A DNA stretch of 64,000 nucleotides from DATMRF01 sp035566435. Lineage in GTDB: Bacteria; Verrucomicrobiota; Verrucomicrobiia; Limisphaerales; UBA8199. Both the position numbers and the translations under genes were made by a program. Below the pieces are notes generated by a model that did not search any database, was not told the DNA's origin, and worked only from the letters and a program-made list of their open reading frames with translations. Each line of letters begins with the position of its first letter. Positions within the stretch are counted from its first letter, which is position 1. Below, in pieces: positions 8,644-16,938 of the stretch. The stretch spans positions 74,702-138,701 of the forward strand of contig DATMRF010000106.1 of NCBI GenBank assembly GCA_035566435.1, given 5' to 3'.

Positions 8644-9306
8644 ATGGCAAATAAGCGAATGGCAACAGAAGAAAAAGTACTTTGTTTTGAACGGAAACTT
8701 CTCGAAGAGCTGGGCGTGTTTCAGGGCCTTAGCCTGCAAGTCGAGAAATACTTGCCCGTTGTGACCTGCCCATCGCAGCTTGTGTACCGGAACCGGAGCG
8801 AGGCTGAACAGGATAAACGCTACAAGCAGCTTATCCCTTACGTCCTTATTATCTGCAACGGCAAGATTTTGCGGTATAAACGTGGCCGCGGCGGTCAGGA
8901 AACACGGTTGCACGGCTTGTATTCGGTCGGCGTCGGAGGGCACATCTCAGACGAAGATCGCGACCTTTTTTCACCTGGCGGCTACCCGGAAGGCATGCGG
9001 CGCGAAATAATGGAGGAAGTGGCGGTTGATGAAGTGAAGGAAGCCGCGGTTGCCGTAATTAATGACGACAGCACGGAGGTGGGACAAGTGCACTTTGGAG
9101 TCGTTCACATAATGCACGTGGCCGACGAAAAAATCGCAGGCCGCCGCAGCGGCATCCTGGGTCCTGAGTTTGTGCCCATTCCTGAAGCTGTGAAAGATCC
9201 GGCTGGCTACGAATCATGGTCGCGCTTTTGCCTGGAAAACCTGGATGTGCTCCTCTCCAGAGCCGCCGCTTCGGGCGTCGTGGCTCCCGAGTCTGTACCG
9301 AACTGA
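8644..9306 (+). CDS. NUDIX-fold hydrolase-like protein (phosphoesterase-annotated family)
   Basis: 220 aa. The core holds a NUDIX-like box: GVGGH at 96-100, then a 20-residue loop and GMRREIMEEVAVDE at 117-130 (REUxEE present; the following G is replaced by A). Upstream, VLCFERKLLEELGVFQGLS (12-30) matches the N-terminal module that related proteins carry, followed by QLIPYVLIICNGKILRYKRG. NUDIX enzymes cleave nucleoside diphosphate derivatives; the substrate is unknown. A second ATG five codons downstream (8659) is an equally likely start. The MazG-like gene follows after 45 bp, so the pair could form a nucleotide-cleaning unit. Confidence 0.78.
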   Translation: MANKRMATEEKVLCFERKLLEELGVFQGLSLQVEKYLPVVTCPSQLVYRNRSEAEQDKRYKQLIPYVLIICNGKILRYKRGRGGQETRLHGLYSVGVGGHISDEDRDLFSPGGYPEGMRREIMEEVAVDEVKEAAVAVINDDSTEVGQVHFGVVHIMHVADEKIAGRRSGILGPEFVPIPEAVKDPAGYESWSRFCLENLDVLLSRAAASGVVAPESVPN

Positions 9307-9351
9307 TCATCGCAGCAGCGCCGGCAGTTGCAGCCTAGGCGAAGGAAAAGA

Positions 9352-9675
9352 ATGAGGACTTTTAAAGAATACCAAGACGTCGCGGTAAGAGCGCCTCTTT
9401 CTTTGCGCAATAATCGCGACCGGATAAATCTACCTGTCTTGGGATTGCAGCAGGAAGCAGGCAAGCTCGGATCGTTGCTTTCGTCGCCGTTCGCATCAGG
9501 CAAATTAGAGCTGACGCAAGAGCAAAAGAGCGAACTACAAGATCGACTATCAGAGATGCTCTGGTACATGGCTCTTCTCTGTGCCGAAACGGGGATGGCC
9601 ATGCATGATGTGGCAGCACACAGCATTGCGCAACTTCAAGCGAGAACGAAGGCGCTCGATCCGGATCGGCGATAA
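9352..9675 (+). CDS. MazG-like nucleotide pyrophosphohydrolase-fold protein, altered metal motif
   Basis: 107 aa, all-helical. The layout matches MazG-like proteins: FKEYQDVAVRA start, LGLQQEAGKLGSLL, a linker, then RLSEMLWYMALLCAETGMAMHDVAAHSIAQLQAR. In active enzymes the metal is bound by ExxE in EAGE(L/V) and by E-L-G-D before LWY. Here these read EAGK and RLSE, so two of the acidic ligands are replaced. It may be inactive, regulatory, or use a different set. Start at 9352 is preferred over the in-frame ATG at 9328 because AAGGAAAAG lies directly before it. Probably co-transcribed with the NUDIX-like gene. Confidence 0.75.
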   Translation: MRTFKEYQDVAVRAPLSLRNNRDRINLPVLGLQQEAGKLGSLLSSPFASGKLELTQEQKSELQDRLSEMLWYMALLCAETGMAMHDVAAHSIAQLQARTKALDPDRR

Positions 9676-9885
9676 GATAGTGACCCCCGCTAGCTCCAAA
9701 CTGGCCGGGCTTCAACCTGCGGAGGTTAGTAACGGTAAGTTTCTCACTTAATGGGCTCGGTGGCTCTATTGCTGTGAGCTTGTCTCCATGGCTTAAAGCA
9801 TTTCGACAAGGGGTAGTGGTACAGTTTGAGCCCCAGGCCCGAGCTTCCCGCTTGACTCTGGCCGGAGCAAGCGCAAAGTTGTGCT

Positions 9886-10104
9886 ATGCCTAAACGCTCA
9901 AGCAAAGACATAAATGAGGCGGCATTCCACGTTGTTCAGGAATCAACTGACCAATTGACGCCGCAACCGGCGAAAAATCCTGCGGCTGTCGCCCTTGGTA
10001 AACTTGGGGGGTTGAAGGGTGGAAAAGCCAGAGCGCAAAGCCTAAGTCCCGCTAAACGGAAACAAATCGCTATAAAAGCCGCCCGGAGTCGGTGGAATAA
10101 ATAG
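9886..10104 (+). CDS. Small basic protein with GGLKGGKARA motif
   Basis: 72 aa, strongly basic in its C-terminal half. The segment KNPAAVALGKLGGLKGGKAR, then LSPAKRKQIAIKAARSRWNK, is a pattern I know from small conserved proteins in accessory regions and near mobile elements (A-x-x-LG-x-x-GG-x-x-GG-x-x-RA-x-x-L, then R-x-x-IA-x-x-AA-x-x-RW). Nucleic-acid binding is likely from composition, otherwise unknown. Its last 35 bp overlap the 3' end of the convergent AAA ATPase gene at 10070. Confidence 0.72.
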   Translation: MPKRSSKDINEAAFHVVQESTDQLTPQPAKNPAAVALGKLGGLKGGKARAQSLSPAKRKQIAIKAARSRWNK

Positions 10105-11323
10105 GCTGATCCAATTTTGAATCCAAAAGTTCCGGTTGGATTTTGCCGCTGGAAAGCCCACGCATCAGGACATACGGTTCCATCAAGGGCGTGATGAAAC
10201 GAAAACGATAGCGTTTTCGCCACCCTGTTTTTTGAAGAATCGGGCCGCGTTTCCGCTCGCAAAAATCGTTCAAATGCTGAGAAAATGCCGGAATGTCGTA
10301 AGGTCTGCCCATGATCTGGGTCATAGGCTGGCGAACGTTGGCGGCTCGGAAATATCCTAACTCATCGGTTTCGGCGAGAGCGCAGGCCAACAGAACTTCT
10401 GCATAAAGGTTTCCCCTAGGACTCGTGGTCGCTGCGTTGTAATCGCTCATTACACTGCGTTCGGCCTGAGAAATGGCAATCTTAATCGCCGAGGAAACAT
10501 CCACTTCATTTACTTGCTTCATATCCCTGTCTATCGCCGATTGTGAAGCATGAAGCGCCAGAGAGTGCGTGTAATGAGGAAGTCCATGGGACAGGTTGGA
10601 AATTCGGCGTAAGGCGATGTCGTTAATTGTCATCCCTAGCTGATTTAATCCTTTCGCGACTATATCGCTTAATTCTGCGCTCGACATTCTTGGCATGTGG
10701 ATCTGAATCAATGCACGGTCTATTGATCTGTGCTCGTGGATTAGAGTATCCACATCATCCGCGACGCCCACCAGAACGAGCGTTGCATCCACCGCATGAT
10801 CTGAAAGGGTTTTTATCGTGTCGGCAATCTGGGCGGAAACTGCGGGGTTCTTAATCCTGTCCACCTCATCAATTATCAAAATTGCCTTTTTACCAATTGA
10901 CTGTATCGCCAGCCGAATTTCTTCCGGTGATGGAGACTCAGAGATTAAATTCTCCCCAGCCGATGGAATATTGTGCGTAGGCGGTTTGAATCCCATTCCT
11001 ACCTCCAAGCCTTCAACGGAGATCTGGGAGAAAATATTGGTCCAAATGGACCTAAAGTTCGCCGCCGTGTCGCAATTCGTGTGGACGATGACAAATTCAC
11101 CCAATTGGGTTAGAAACTCTTTCACGACATTAGCCAGGGAGGTTTTGCCAACCCCGCGCTCACCAAACAGAACCGCATGCTGCCCCCTCTGAGCTATAGC
11201 ATTCACCAGCTTTGTAATCTGGGGCGTTCGACCAGCGAACAAAGACCGCTTGTCAATCGGAGTGCTTGGCGTAAATGTGCTACTTATCCTAAACTTCATT
11301 TCAAGTGTTTCTGAATCTGTCAT
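10070..11323 (-). CDS. Orc1/Cdc6-like AAA ATPase (STAND-type ATP-binding protein)
   Basis: 417 aa. Walker A is GERGVGKTS (54-62), Walker B AILIIDEVDRI (147-157), with a sensor region LVLVGVADDVDTLI and an arginine-rich stretch RALIQIHMPRMS near 210-225. The C-terminal 90 residues look like a winged helix. Such stand-alone ATPases occur in plasmid and defence contexts as sensors or loaders; nothing here shows the partner. Start is supported by a purine-rich AGAGAAGAT before the ATG. The coding region is visibly less GC-rich than neighbours, which suggests recent acquisition. It sits beside a dead transposase and overlaps the small basic protein gene tail to tail. Confidence 0.82.
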   Translation of the reverse strand: MTDSETLEMKFRISSTFTPSTPIDKRSLFAGRTPQITKLVNAIAQRGQHAVLFGERGVGKTSLANVVKEFLTQLGEFVIVHTNCDTAANFRSIWTNIFSQISVEGLEVGMGFKPPTHNIPSAGENLISESPSPEEIRLAIQSIGKKAILIIDEVDRIKNPAVSAQIADTIKTLSDHAVDATLVLVGVADDVDTLIHEHRSIDRALIQIHMPRMSSAELSDIVAKGLNQLGMTINDIALRRISNLSHGLPHYTHSLALHASQSAIDRDMKQVNEVDVSSAIKIAISQAERSVMSDYNAATTSPRGNLYAEVLLACALAETDELGYFRAANVRQPMTQIMGRPYDIPAFSQHLNDFCERKRGPILQKTGWRKRYRFRFITPLMEPYVLMRGLSSGKIQPELLDSKLDQPIYSTDSGRLL

Positions 11324-11422
11324 ATATCTTATCTTCTCTTAACATTGGCTGCCTTGCAAGCAGTAAATCGTTATTACTCTTAATATAACTGCGCACGCGG
11401 GGCGCCCGTCCACTGCTGTAAA

Positions 11423-11436
11423 CGTAACACGTTACG
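11423..11436. promoter_or_regulatory. Short dyad, possible operator
   Basis: CGTAAC-AC-GTTACG, perfect 6-bp arms with a 2-bp centre, in the 180 bp between the divergent ATPase gene and the transposase remnant. It could bind a dimeric regulator of the ATPase, but no regulator is adjacent and the assignment rests on symmetry alone. Confidence 0.3.
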
Positions 11437-11503
11437 GACTAGATATATACAACAGCTACATTTTACTACTTACAAAGCATGAACGCTCAAGCATTGGGCT
11501 TAT

Positions 11504-12352
11504 ATGAACAAACTGGGTATTGCGGAACAGGTCCGGGTGGTTTCTTGTCTGGTCGAGGGCAATTCTCTTCGTTCCACTGTTCGCATGACGGGCGTTCACC
11601 GCACTACGATCTTGAACCTGCTGGTGACTCTTGGGAAAGCATGCTCCGAGTACCAGGACAAGGCTCTACGAGGCTTGAAATGCGGGAGGATTCAGTGTGA
11701 CGAAATTTGGTCTTTCATCGGATGCAAAGAAAAGAAAGCGACACGCGAGCGGAAGCAAGAGGGGTGGGGCGATGCCTAGACATGGACTTTAATGGACCCC
11801 CAAACGAAGCTCGTACCGTGCTGACTGGTTGGCCAGCGAGACGCTGCAACCGCATACCATTTCGTTCACGATCTCAAATCGCGATTAGCGGATCGGGTAC
11901 AGCTCACGACAGACGGCCTTAAACTTTACCTCGATCCCGTTGAAGATGCCTTCGGGGCCGATGTGGATTATGCGCAACTAGTGAAGATTTACGGCAATCC
12001 TCCCGCGCAGGTCATGGCGCTTGAGGCCAATCCAAGCGAAGTCCGATATTCGCCTCCGGTTTGCATGGGAACCCGCAAAGGCGTGATCAGCGGAGATCCT
12101 GAATATGCCCACATTTCGACCAGCTTCGTGGAGCGGCAGAACCTCACAATGCGCATGTCGATGCGCCGATTTACACGGCTGACCAACGGCTTTCCAAAGA
12201 AGTTGGAAAATCACGAAGCCGCAGTGGCCCGCCACTACATGTATTACAATTTCGCCCGGATTCACCAGACCTTGCGCTGTACCCCGGCAATGGAGGCGGG
12301 AATCTCAGATCGCGTTTGGAGTTTGGAAGAAATCATCAGATTGCTAAAGTAG
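11504..12352 (+). pseudogene. IS1-family-type (DDE) transposase killed by two Trp-to-stop mutations
   Basis: One continuous frame encodes a full-length transposase of about 282 codons except for two in-frame stops: TAG at 11777-11779 and TGA at 11822-11824. In related transposases both sites carry Trp (GDA-W-TW and SC/W-LVG contexts), so each is a single G-to-A change from TGG. Visible parts: N-terminal helix-turn-helix (VSCLVEGNSLRSTVRMTG, VHRTTILNLL), first catalytic D in CDEIWSFIGCKEKK, second in LTTDGLKLYLDPVE, the E in SFVERQNLTMRMSMRRFTRL and the end YNFARIHQTLRCTPAMEAG. No frameshift is needed. I could not define clean terminal inverted repeats or a target duplication. Confidence 0.88.
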
Positions 12353-12439
12353 CCGCGTGATCTTGCGCTCAAATATAGGCGAGACCTCGAAAAATCGCAT
12401 TACGTGGTTAAGAGTCAGCCGGAACGCGGACACGACCGG

Positions 12440-12724
12440 ATGCAGTACGATTACCAAGTATATCCAAAGAAAGCAGGCAGGCTGAACCGAGCATCTAATG
12501 GTCAGTTTCGGATAATTGCAGTTGGCGACCAAACAAAGGAGGCCGATTTTTGGACTGTCCCATTCGAAGCTGTTTCACACCTTCTACTAAGGGAACATCT
12601 CACCCATGACCGACGTTGGAGGTTCCATATTGAACAAGGTCAATTTGTTCTTTATCCTGGTGGAGACCCAATAATGGGACCTGATGTCAAACAGTTCTAT
12701 GGGATACTTCCCGGCGCTCCTTAA
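12440..12724 (+). CDS. Hypothetical protein, 94 aa
   Basis: No family recognised. The composition looks coding (QYDYQVYPKKAGRLNRAS, DFWTVPFEAVSHLLLREHL, WRFHIEQGQFVLYPGG), with mixed strands and one amphipathic helix. An upstream GTG at 12404 is in frame but adds a low-complexity start; neither has a clear ribosome binding site. It directly follows the transposase remnant, so it could be cargo or a leftover of the same accessory patch. Confidence 0.45.
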   Translation: MQYDYQVYPKKAGRLNRASNGQFRIIAVGDQTKEADFWTVPFEAVSHLLLREHLTHDRRWRFHIEQGQFVLYPGGDPIMGPDVKQFYGILPGAP

Positions 12725-12935
12725 CTTCAAACTGTACCACTGTCGTCCAGAGCTGACCGGTATATACATTCGCATTGGCCCAGTGGGCGACCTTGGATCA
12801 TCCCGGCCAGCGCGAAATGAAATAACCGGCCCGGAGCCCTGTTAGTTAAAGCCATGCGCCAATGGGCCGCCCGGGCGGGACTGCAGCTCAACTTGAACCT
12901 GTAACAGGAACCACGCTCGTCCGGGTGAAGTCTCG

Positions 12936-13760
12936 CTACGCCGCCTTTGAACCGGTGCTATGACCGGGCTTCTCAAAGCAATAGGAACGGTACGAGACTT
13001 CGCCGCTTTTCAGGGCCTGGTAAATCCGCGCGCCTTTGATGCCGGCAAAGTCACGGCCGAGCCGCTGCAGGAATCGTGGCAGCCGCCGTTCCACCAAGTC
13101 CAGCGAGCGCGCGGAGTTCCGGTTCATTCCGCGCAGCACCTCGGCGTTGATGTTCCGGGTCCGCAACATTTGGAGCGGAGCCGCGGCCAGTGCCTTGTCC
13201 CATTCGGCGAGGCGGTCGCCAAAACGAAAGTCCGCATAGAGAAAGTGTCCGCCGGGCCGCAGCACTCGCGCCACCTCGTTTAGAAATCGCGGGAAGTTTG
13301 GATAACAATGAGAGGCCTCGACATTGAGCACGGCGTCGAAGGTCTCAGGCGCAAACGGCAGGCTTTCCGCGTCGCCTTGCATGAAGACCAGCCCCTCGAG
13401 CTGATGGCGTTTTTTGCAAAAGCGGATTCCAGCAGGATTCAAATCCAGGGCGGTGTAGCGCTGCGGCTGAAGTGCGCGCGCGAGGTAAGCCGCCCCGCCG
13501 CCGTGCCCGCAGCTTACCTCCAGAATATTTTTGCCACGCAACGGAACTTGCGTCGCGACGTGATGATAAAGCTGGATGCAGGCGCGATTCATTTCGTCCT
13601 CGGGCGAGAGCGGGATGCCCATGGGCGGGTCCTCTTCGTAGGCGTAGTTCAGGAACAAAACCTCTTCGCCATGAAGCCGCCGGGTGAGCAAGGGATACCA
13701 GAGTTTCCACAGCGCCTTGCGAATCCAGCCGATGGAGAACAAGTGGTCTATGACAGCCAC
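12936..13760 (-). CDS. Class I SAM-dependent methyltransferase
   Basis: 274 aa. SAM-binding motif I is ILEVSCGHGGGAAYLARAL (79-97), followed by the acidic post-I loop ALDLNPAGIRFCKKRH, motif II/III SLPFAPETFDAVLNVEASH and LNEVARVLRPGGHFLYADFR, all typical of the Methyltransf_11/25 group. The N-terminal 60 residues are amphipathic. Overall layout resembles small-molecule C- or O-methyltransferases such as phthiotriol methyltransferase-like proteins; the acceptor is unknown. A pseudopilin gene lies 19 bp upstream in the same direction, but the two are unlikely to share a function. Confidence 0.87.
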   Translation of the reverse strand: MAVIDHLFSIGWIRKALWKLWYPLLTRRLHGEEVLFLNYAYEEDPPMGIPLSPEDEMNRACIQLYHHVATQVPLRGKNILEVSCGHGGGAAYLARALQPQRYTALDLNPAGIRFCKKRHQLEGLVFMQGDAESLPFAPETFDAVLNVEASHCYPNFPRFLNEVARVLRPGGHFLYADFRFGDRLAEWDKALAAAPLQMLRTRNINAEVLRGMNRNSARSLDLVERRLPRFLQRLGRDFAGIKGARIYQALKSGEVSYRSYCFEKPGHSTGSKAA

Positions 13761-13779
13761 GGAAAACCTTTACCGCTCA

Positions 13780-14532
13780 TCAGAGCGAGTTCACCCCGAA
13801 CACGTCGTTCTTGTTATTCCGAAAATCGGGATATTTCCACATCTCGACGTGGCCATCGGCGAAAGTGACGCCGGCCCGTTGAGTATGGCGGCAGGCCGGC
13901 TGCTTCTGGGGAACCCAAAGGAGCCATCCGTTCTGGGGGTCGGGCGGAAAAGTGACAATCTCCGTCAGGTAACCGCCGGCCGGGACGTTGGCGGAGTTTT
14001 TCGGAATGCCGGTGTCGCCCATCAGCCAGAGCTGAGTCGGGCGCGTCAACTCGGTCAGCCGCCGGCTGCCCAGCGGATTCTTGCCGCCCGCGTTGAGGAA
14101 AGCGTAGCGGATGATCGTGCTCTCCACCGGCCCGTAACCCTCCCACCGCGCCCCGAAGATGGTCTGCACCTCCGGATCCCGGACCGCGGGGCACCGCCAG
14201 ACATTGTTCGAAATAGCGTAGGTCGGGAGATACCTGCCTTTGGACAGCGTCTGAAACCACCAGTCCCCGCCGGCTTCCACATCCGTGCCCAGCCACGCTT
14301 TGGTATAGAGGTTTGGCAGCCGCTCAAGGTTGTCCCCGGCGTAGAGCAGGAAGGCCAGGCCAATCTGGCGGCTGTTGCTCACACAGCGGGTCGCCGCGGC
14401 TTTCTCTTTGCCCTTCGAGAGAACTGGCAGCAACATGGCCGCCAGGATGGCGATGATGGCTATAACCACCAGCAACTCGATCAGTGTAAACCCCCACTGC
14501 CGCCCTGGCATTCTTGGGGGTATATGATTCAT
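13780..14532 (-). CDS. Type II secretion/type IV pilin-like pseudopilin
   Basis: 250 aa with the prepilin signal: GFTLIE (residues 14-19), where cleavage after G14 and N-methylation of F15 are expected, followed by the hydrophobic spine LLVVIAIIAILAAMLLPVL. The remainder is a soluble domain with AAATRCVSNSRQIGLAFLLYAGDN and a C-terminal VTFADGHVEMWKYPDFR, the 'H-x-G-x-x-N/D-x-x-F-x-DGHV' style ending of Verrucomicrobiota/Planctomycetota pseudopilins. These are numerous in such genomes and usually solitary, as here; whether they assemble into a pseudopilus is not known. Confidence 0.9.
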   Translation of the reverse strand: MNHIPPRMPGRQWGFTLIELLVVIAIIAILAAMLLPVLSKGKEKAAATRCVSNSRQIGLAFLLYAGDNLERLPNLYTKAWLGTDVEAGGDWWFQTLSKGRYLPTYAISNNVWRCPAVRDPEVQTIFGARWEGYGPVESTIIRYAFLNAGGKNPLGSRRLTELTRPTQLWLMGDTGIPKNSANVPAGGYLTEIVTFPPDPQNGWLLWVPQKQPACRHTQRAGVTFADGHVEMWKYPDFRNNKNDVFGVNSL

Positions 14533-14644
14533 AACGGCCGCATCCCGGACGCTGTCTTTATCCTCTAGAATGGGCCATTTGGCCGGCCTTTTGCCAGCGT
14601 AAAGGATTTGGCAGTCGCCGGCCTGAAACTAAGTCAAAACCCCT

Positions 14645-14790
14645 AACGCAAAGGCGCAAAGAGGCAAAGACGCAACCAAAGCCAGCAGAAACCAACAACG
14701 GAATACGCGGAAGGTAAAGAGATGAGCCTCTTGACCATGGTTAAAGGCGGTTCCGACCTTTGCGCCTCTGAGCTTTTGCGTCTTTGCGTT
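14645..14790. repeat. Inverted pair of 8-bp short tandem repeats (unit like CGCAAAGA)
   Basis: Left array 14645-14675 reads as successive CGCAAAGG, CGCAAAGA, GGCAAAGA, CGCAA units. The right array 14757-14790 is its reverse complement in kind (CTTTGCGCCTCTGAG, then TTTTGCGTCTTTGCGTT). The 80 bp between have no gene. The same unit recurs at 61274-61398. Confidence 0.65.
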
Positions 14791-14833
14791 AAATCCTGCT
14801 CGTGGTTCCTTACAGCGCTTCCGCCTTAACAAC

Positions 14834-16717
14834 TTACGGCTGCGACGCCCGATAGAAAGTCAGCGCGTTGGTCGCGGAATTGTCCATGAACAGAAGACCG
14901 CCGGAGGGATTCGGACTCGAGGTGAGGAATGTCCACGTTGCCAGGTCCCGGGAGGTGTAAATCGTGAAGTTCTTGCCGGTTTGGCCCCTGAGGTTCAACT
15001 GGAATTGGCCATTCCCCATGGATTGCATGCCCGTAAATTCAGGCGCGCGGACCAGGCCTGAGCCGCCGGCGGCCCAGATGGCGCTGATTTCAGAGCTGGT
15101 CAGGGCGCGATTAAACAGCATCACTTCATCGAGGTTGCCCAGCATGTAGTCCACGAGTCTCCCCGGGCTGTTGACATAGCCGGCGCCGACGTACGCGCGG
15201 GGCAGCGGAATATTGGTTGTAATCGTCCCTACCAGGGCTCCGTTCGCATAGAGCTGCATTTGCGTGCCGCTGGCGACAAAGGCGAGGTGGGTCCAGGTGT
15301 TCTGCGGAACGGTGTACCCGAAATTGTAATCCGCCACTCCGAATGTGGTAAAGCCGGCCTGGCGCGTGCCGTTGTATTGCTCAAGTTTCAATTCATAATT
15401 GCCGTCGCCGGACAACGCGGCCGCGGGTCCTGGCGCGTTTTGGCGGTTGACCCACATGCAGGCCGTCCACGGGACCGGGATGCTCCCCGCCCCCGTGCTG
15501 AGGTAACCCGATAAACCGTCGAAATGGAATGCGAGGCCCTGCTTTCCGGCGGCATAAGCAAAACCGTTATGCGGGGTCGCATTGTTGCTGCCGAAAATAT
15601 CGTTGGGATTCCCTTCCGCCGGCCACCAGTTGACCATGCTCGGCGGCCCGAGGATAGAACCCGCCGGGTTGGTCAACTGCGAGAGCACGGAAAGAAACGC
15701 CGTGCTGCTGGGCACGCTCGCATACGAATTGCCCACCATCGCGGCATAACCGCCGGCATTCGTCAACTGGACGGCATTCACCGTGTAATTGGAGGAAGTA
15801 GCTCCCGGGATAACGCTTCCGTTGAAGAGCCACTGGAAACTGAGCGGCGCCTGGCCCGAGGCTTTCACGGAAAATGTGGCGTTCGAATCCACCTCGACCA
15901 TAAGGTTCGCAGGCTCTGTCGTAATCAACGGCGCATTGGTGCCGCCTACGACGAACGTTTGCACAAACCCGGCTAAGTTGCCGTTGAACACATCCGCATC
16001 CCCGCCGGACCAGTTGGTATCGGCGTACTGCCAGATATTCCACGTTGGCCACGGGTAGGTATCACTCGGAGCGCCGGTCTGCGGACTCGGGTTGCTCGGG
16101 TATGCGGCTATCCATGACGGCCAGCTTGTTACCGCCGTGGTTAATCCCGGGTACGTGGTTCCCGGCCTCGAATACCAGGTGCCTGTGTAAACCACCGGCC
16201 GCAGGATAACGCCGTTCAACCGCGCATAGTTTGAGACGGCGTTACACCACTCGTTGACCCATGCCGACATCGTCGCCGCGGTAAAACCGGCGGCGACCGT
16301 CGCGCCGGTATCTTCCCAATCCAGCATCGGCACCAGATAGGAGCCACCATATTTTACATAGTTGCCGGCGACGCTCCAGAAGTACGCCGCCTCGGAATCC
16401 GCGCTGTTGGCCCCGCCGATATTGGGATTCAGGCTCGGACGAGAGAAATGATAAGCTCCAATATAGATCCCCACGCCTTGGGCCCCGGCTTCCTGGGTGG
16501 TGAAGTACGGATTGGTGTAGCCCGTTCCCTCGGTTGCTTTGGCCCAGGCGAACGCCACCCCGGCGTTCTTCACGGTCATCCAGTTGATGCTCGGCTGGTA
16601 TCCGGAAACATCCGTCCCAAGCGGGCGTTGAGCCAGCGCGCGCCCGGCTCCGACCGCTATCGCCAGGCCGAAGAGGATTACGGTAGTCCAGGTGCAGGAG
16701 CGGGACGTCAATTTCAT
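14834..16717 (-). CDS. Secreted GH25 lysozyme-like protein with Ig-like and LamG-type domains
   Basis: 627 aa from the ATG at 16717, chosen because it directly yields a signal peptide (MKLTSRSCTW start, cut near ALAQ); an upstream in-frame ATG at 16804 adds 29 atypical residues. Domain order: GH25 muramidase (about 33-255) with LGTDVSGYQ and the catalytic pair in MLDWEDTG (133-136), an Ig-like domain (about 265-350, LSFQWLFNGSVIPGATSSNY), a concanavalin/LamG-like domain (about 365-540, WWPAEGNPNDIFGSNN, then GNLDEVMLFNRALTSSEI) and a C-terminal strand module (FYRASQP end). GH25 enzymes cleave the MurNAc-GlcNAc bond of peptidoglycan. The carbohydrate-binding modules and export suggest action on other bacteria's walls or on matrix. 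Confidence 0.9.
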   Translation of the reverse strand: MKLTSRSCTWTTVILFGLAIAVGAGRALAQRPLGTDVSGYQPSINWMTVKNAGVAFAWAKATEGTGYTNPYFTTQEAGAQGVGIYIGAYHFSRPSLNPNIGGANSADSEAAYFWSVAGNYVKYGGSYLVPMLDWEDTGATVAAGFTAATMSAWVNEWCNAVSNYARLNGVILRPVVYTGTWYSRPGTTYPGLTTAVTSWPSWIAAYPSNPSPQTGAPSDTYPWPTWNIWQYADTNWSGGDADVFNGNLAGFVQTFVVGGTNAPLITTEPANLMVEVDSNATFSVKASGQAPLSFQWLFNGSVIPGATSSNYTVNAVQLTNAGGYAAMVGNSYASVPSSTAFLSVLSQLTNPAGSILGPPSMVNWWPAEGNPNDIFGSNNATPHNGFAYAAGKQGLAFHFDGLSGYLSTGAGSIPVPWTACMWVNRQNAPGPAAALSGDGNYELKLEQYNGTRQAGFTTFGVADYNFGYTVPQNTWTHLAFVASGTQMQLYANGALVGTITTNIPLPRAYVGAGYVNSPGRLVDYMLGNLDEVMLFNRALTSSEISAIWAAGGSGLVRAPEFTGMQSMGNGQFQLNLRGQTGKNFTIYTSRDLATWTFLTSSPNPSGGLLFMDNSATNALTFYRASQP

Positions 16718-16901
16718 CATCGAACCAACAGCAAAAGCCACGCCGTGCCGCAGCCCTGCCCAAGCGGTTACTCGTGTGGAATTTGAGACAGCAAATTCAC
16801 CCACCGCCTGTCCGTTTTCAAGTCAGATTTCCCAAGGCGTGGCACCCCCGTTAGACCCTGCTCCCCCAAAACCCGCCCCCCGAAAAGATTTCAGGCGCTT
16901 C

Positions 16902-16936
16902 CTCCGTGGTCCCGCGGTCCCGTAGCCCGGTGGTCA
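16902..16936. repeat. 8-bp short tandem repeat array (unit like GTGGTCCC)
   Basis: Reads as GTGGTCCC, GCGGTCCC, GTAGCCCG, GTGGTCA in register, immediately before the stop codon of the DUF1552 gene at 16939. A related array lies at 63821-63860. Confidence 0.5.
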
Positions 16937-16938
16937 AA

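Noticed and set aside
10070..11323. Plasmid replication initiator
   Set aside because: Orc1/Cdc6-like fold, but no iterons, partition genes or origin structure nearby.
11504..12352. Stop-codon reassignment to explain in-frame TAG and TGA
   Set aside because: Other genes use TAG and TGA as ordinary stops, and two different stops at Trp positions in one transposase are better explained by decay.
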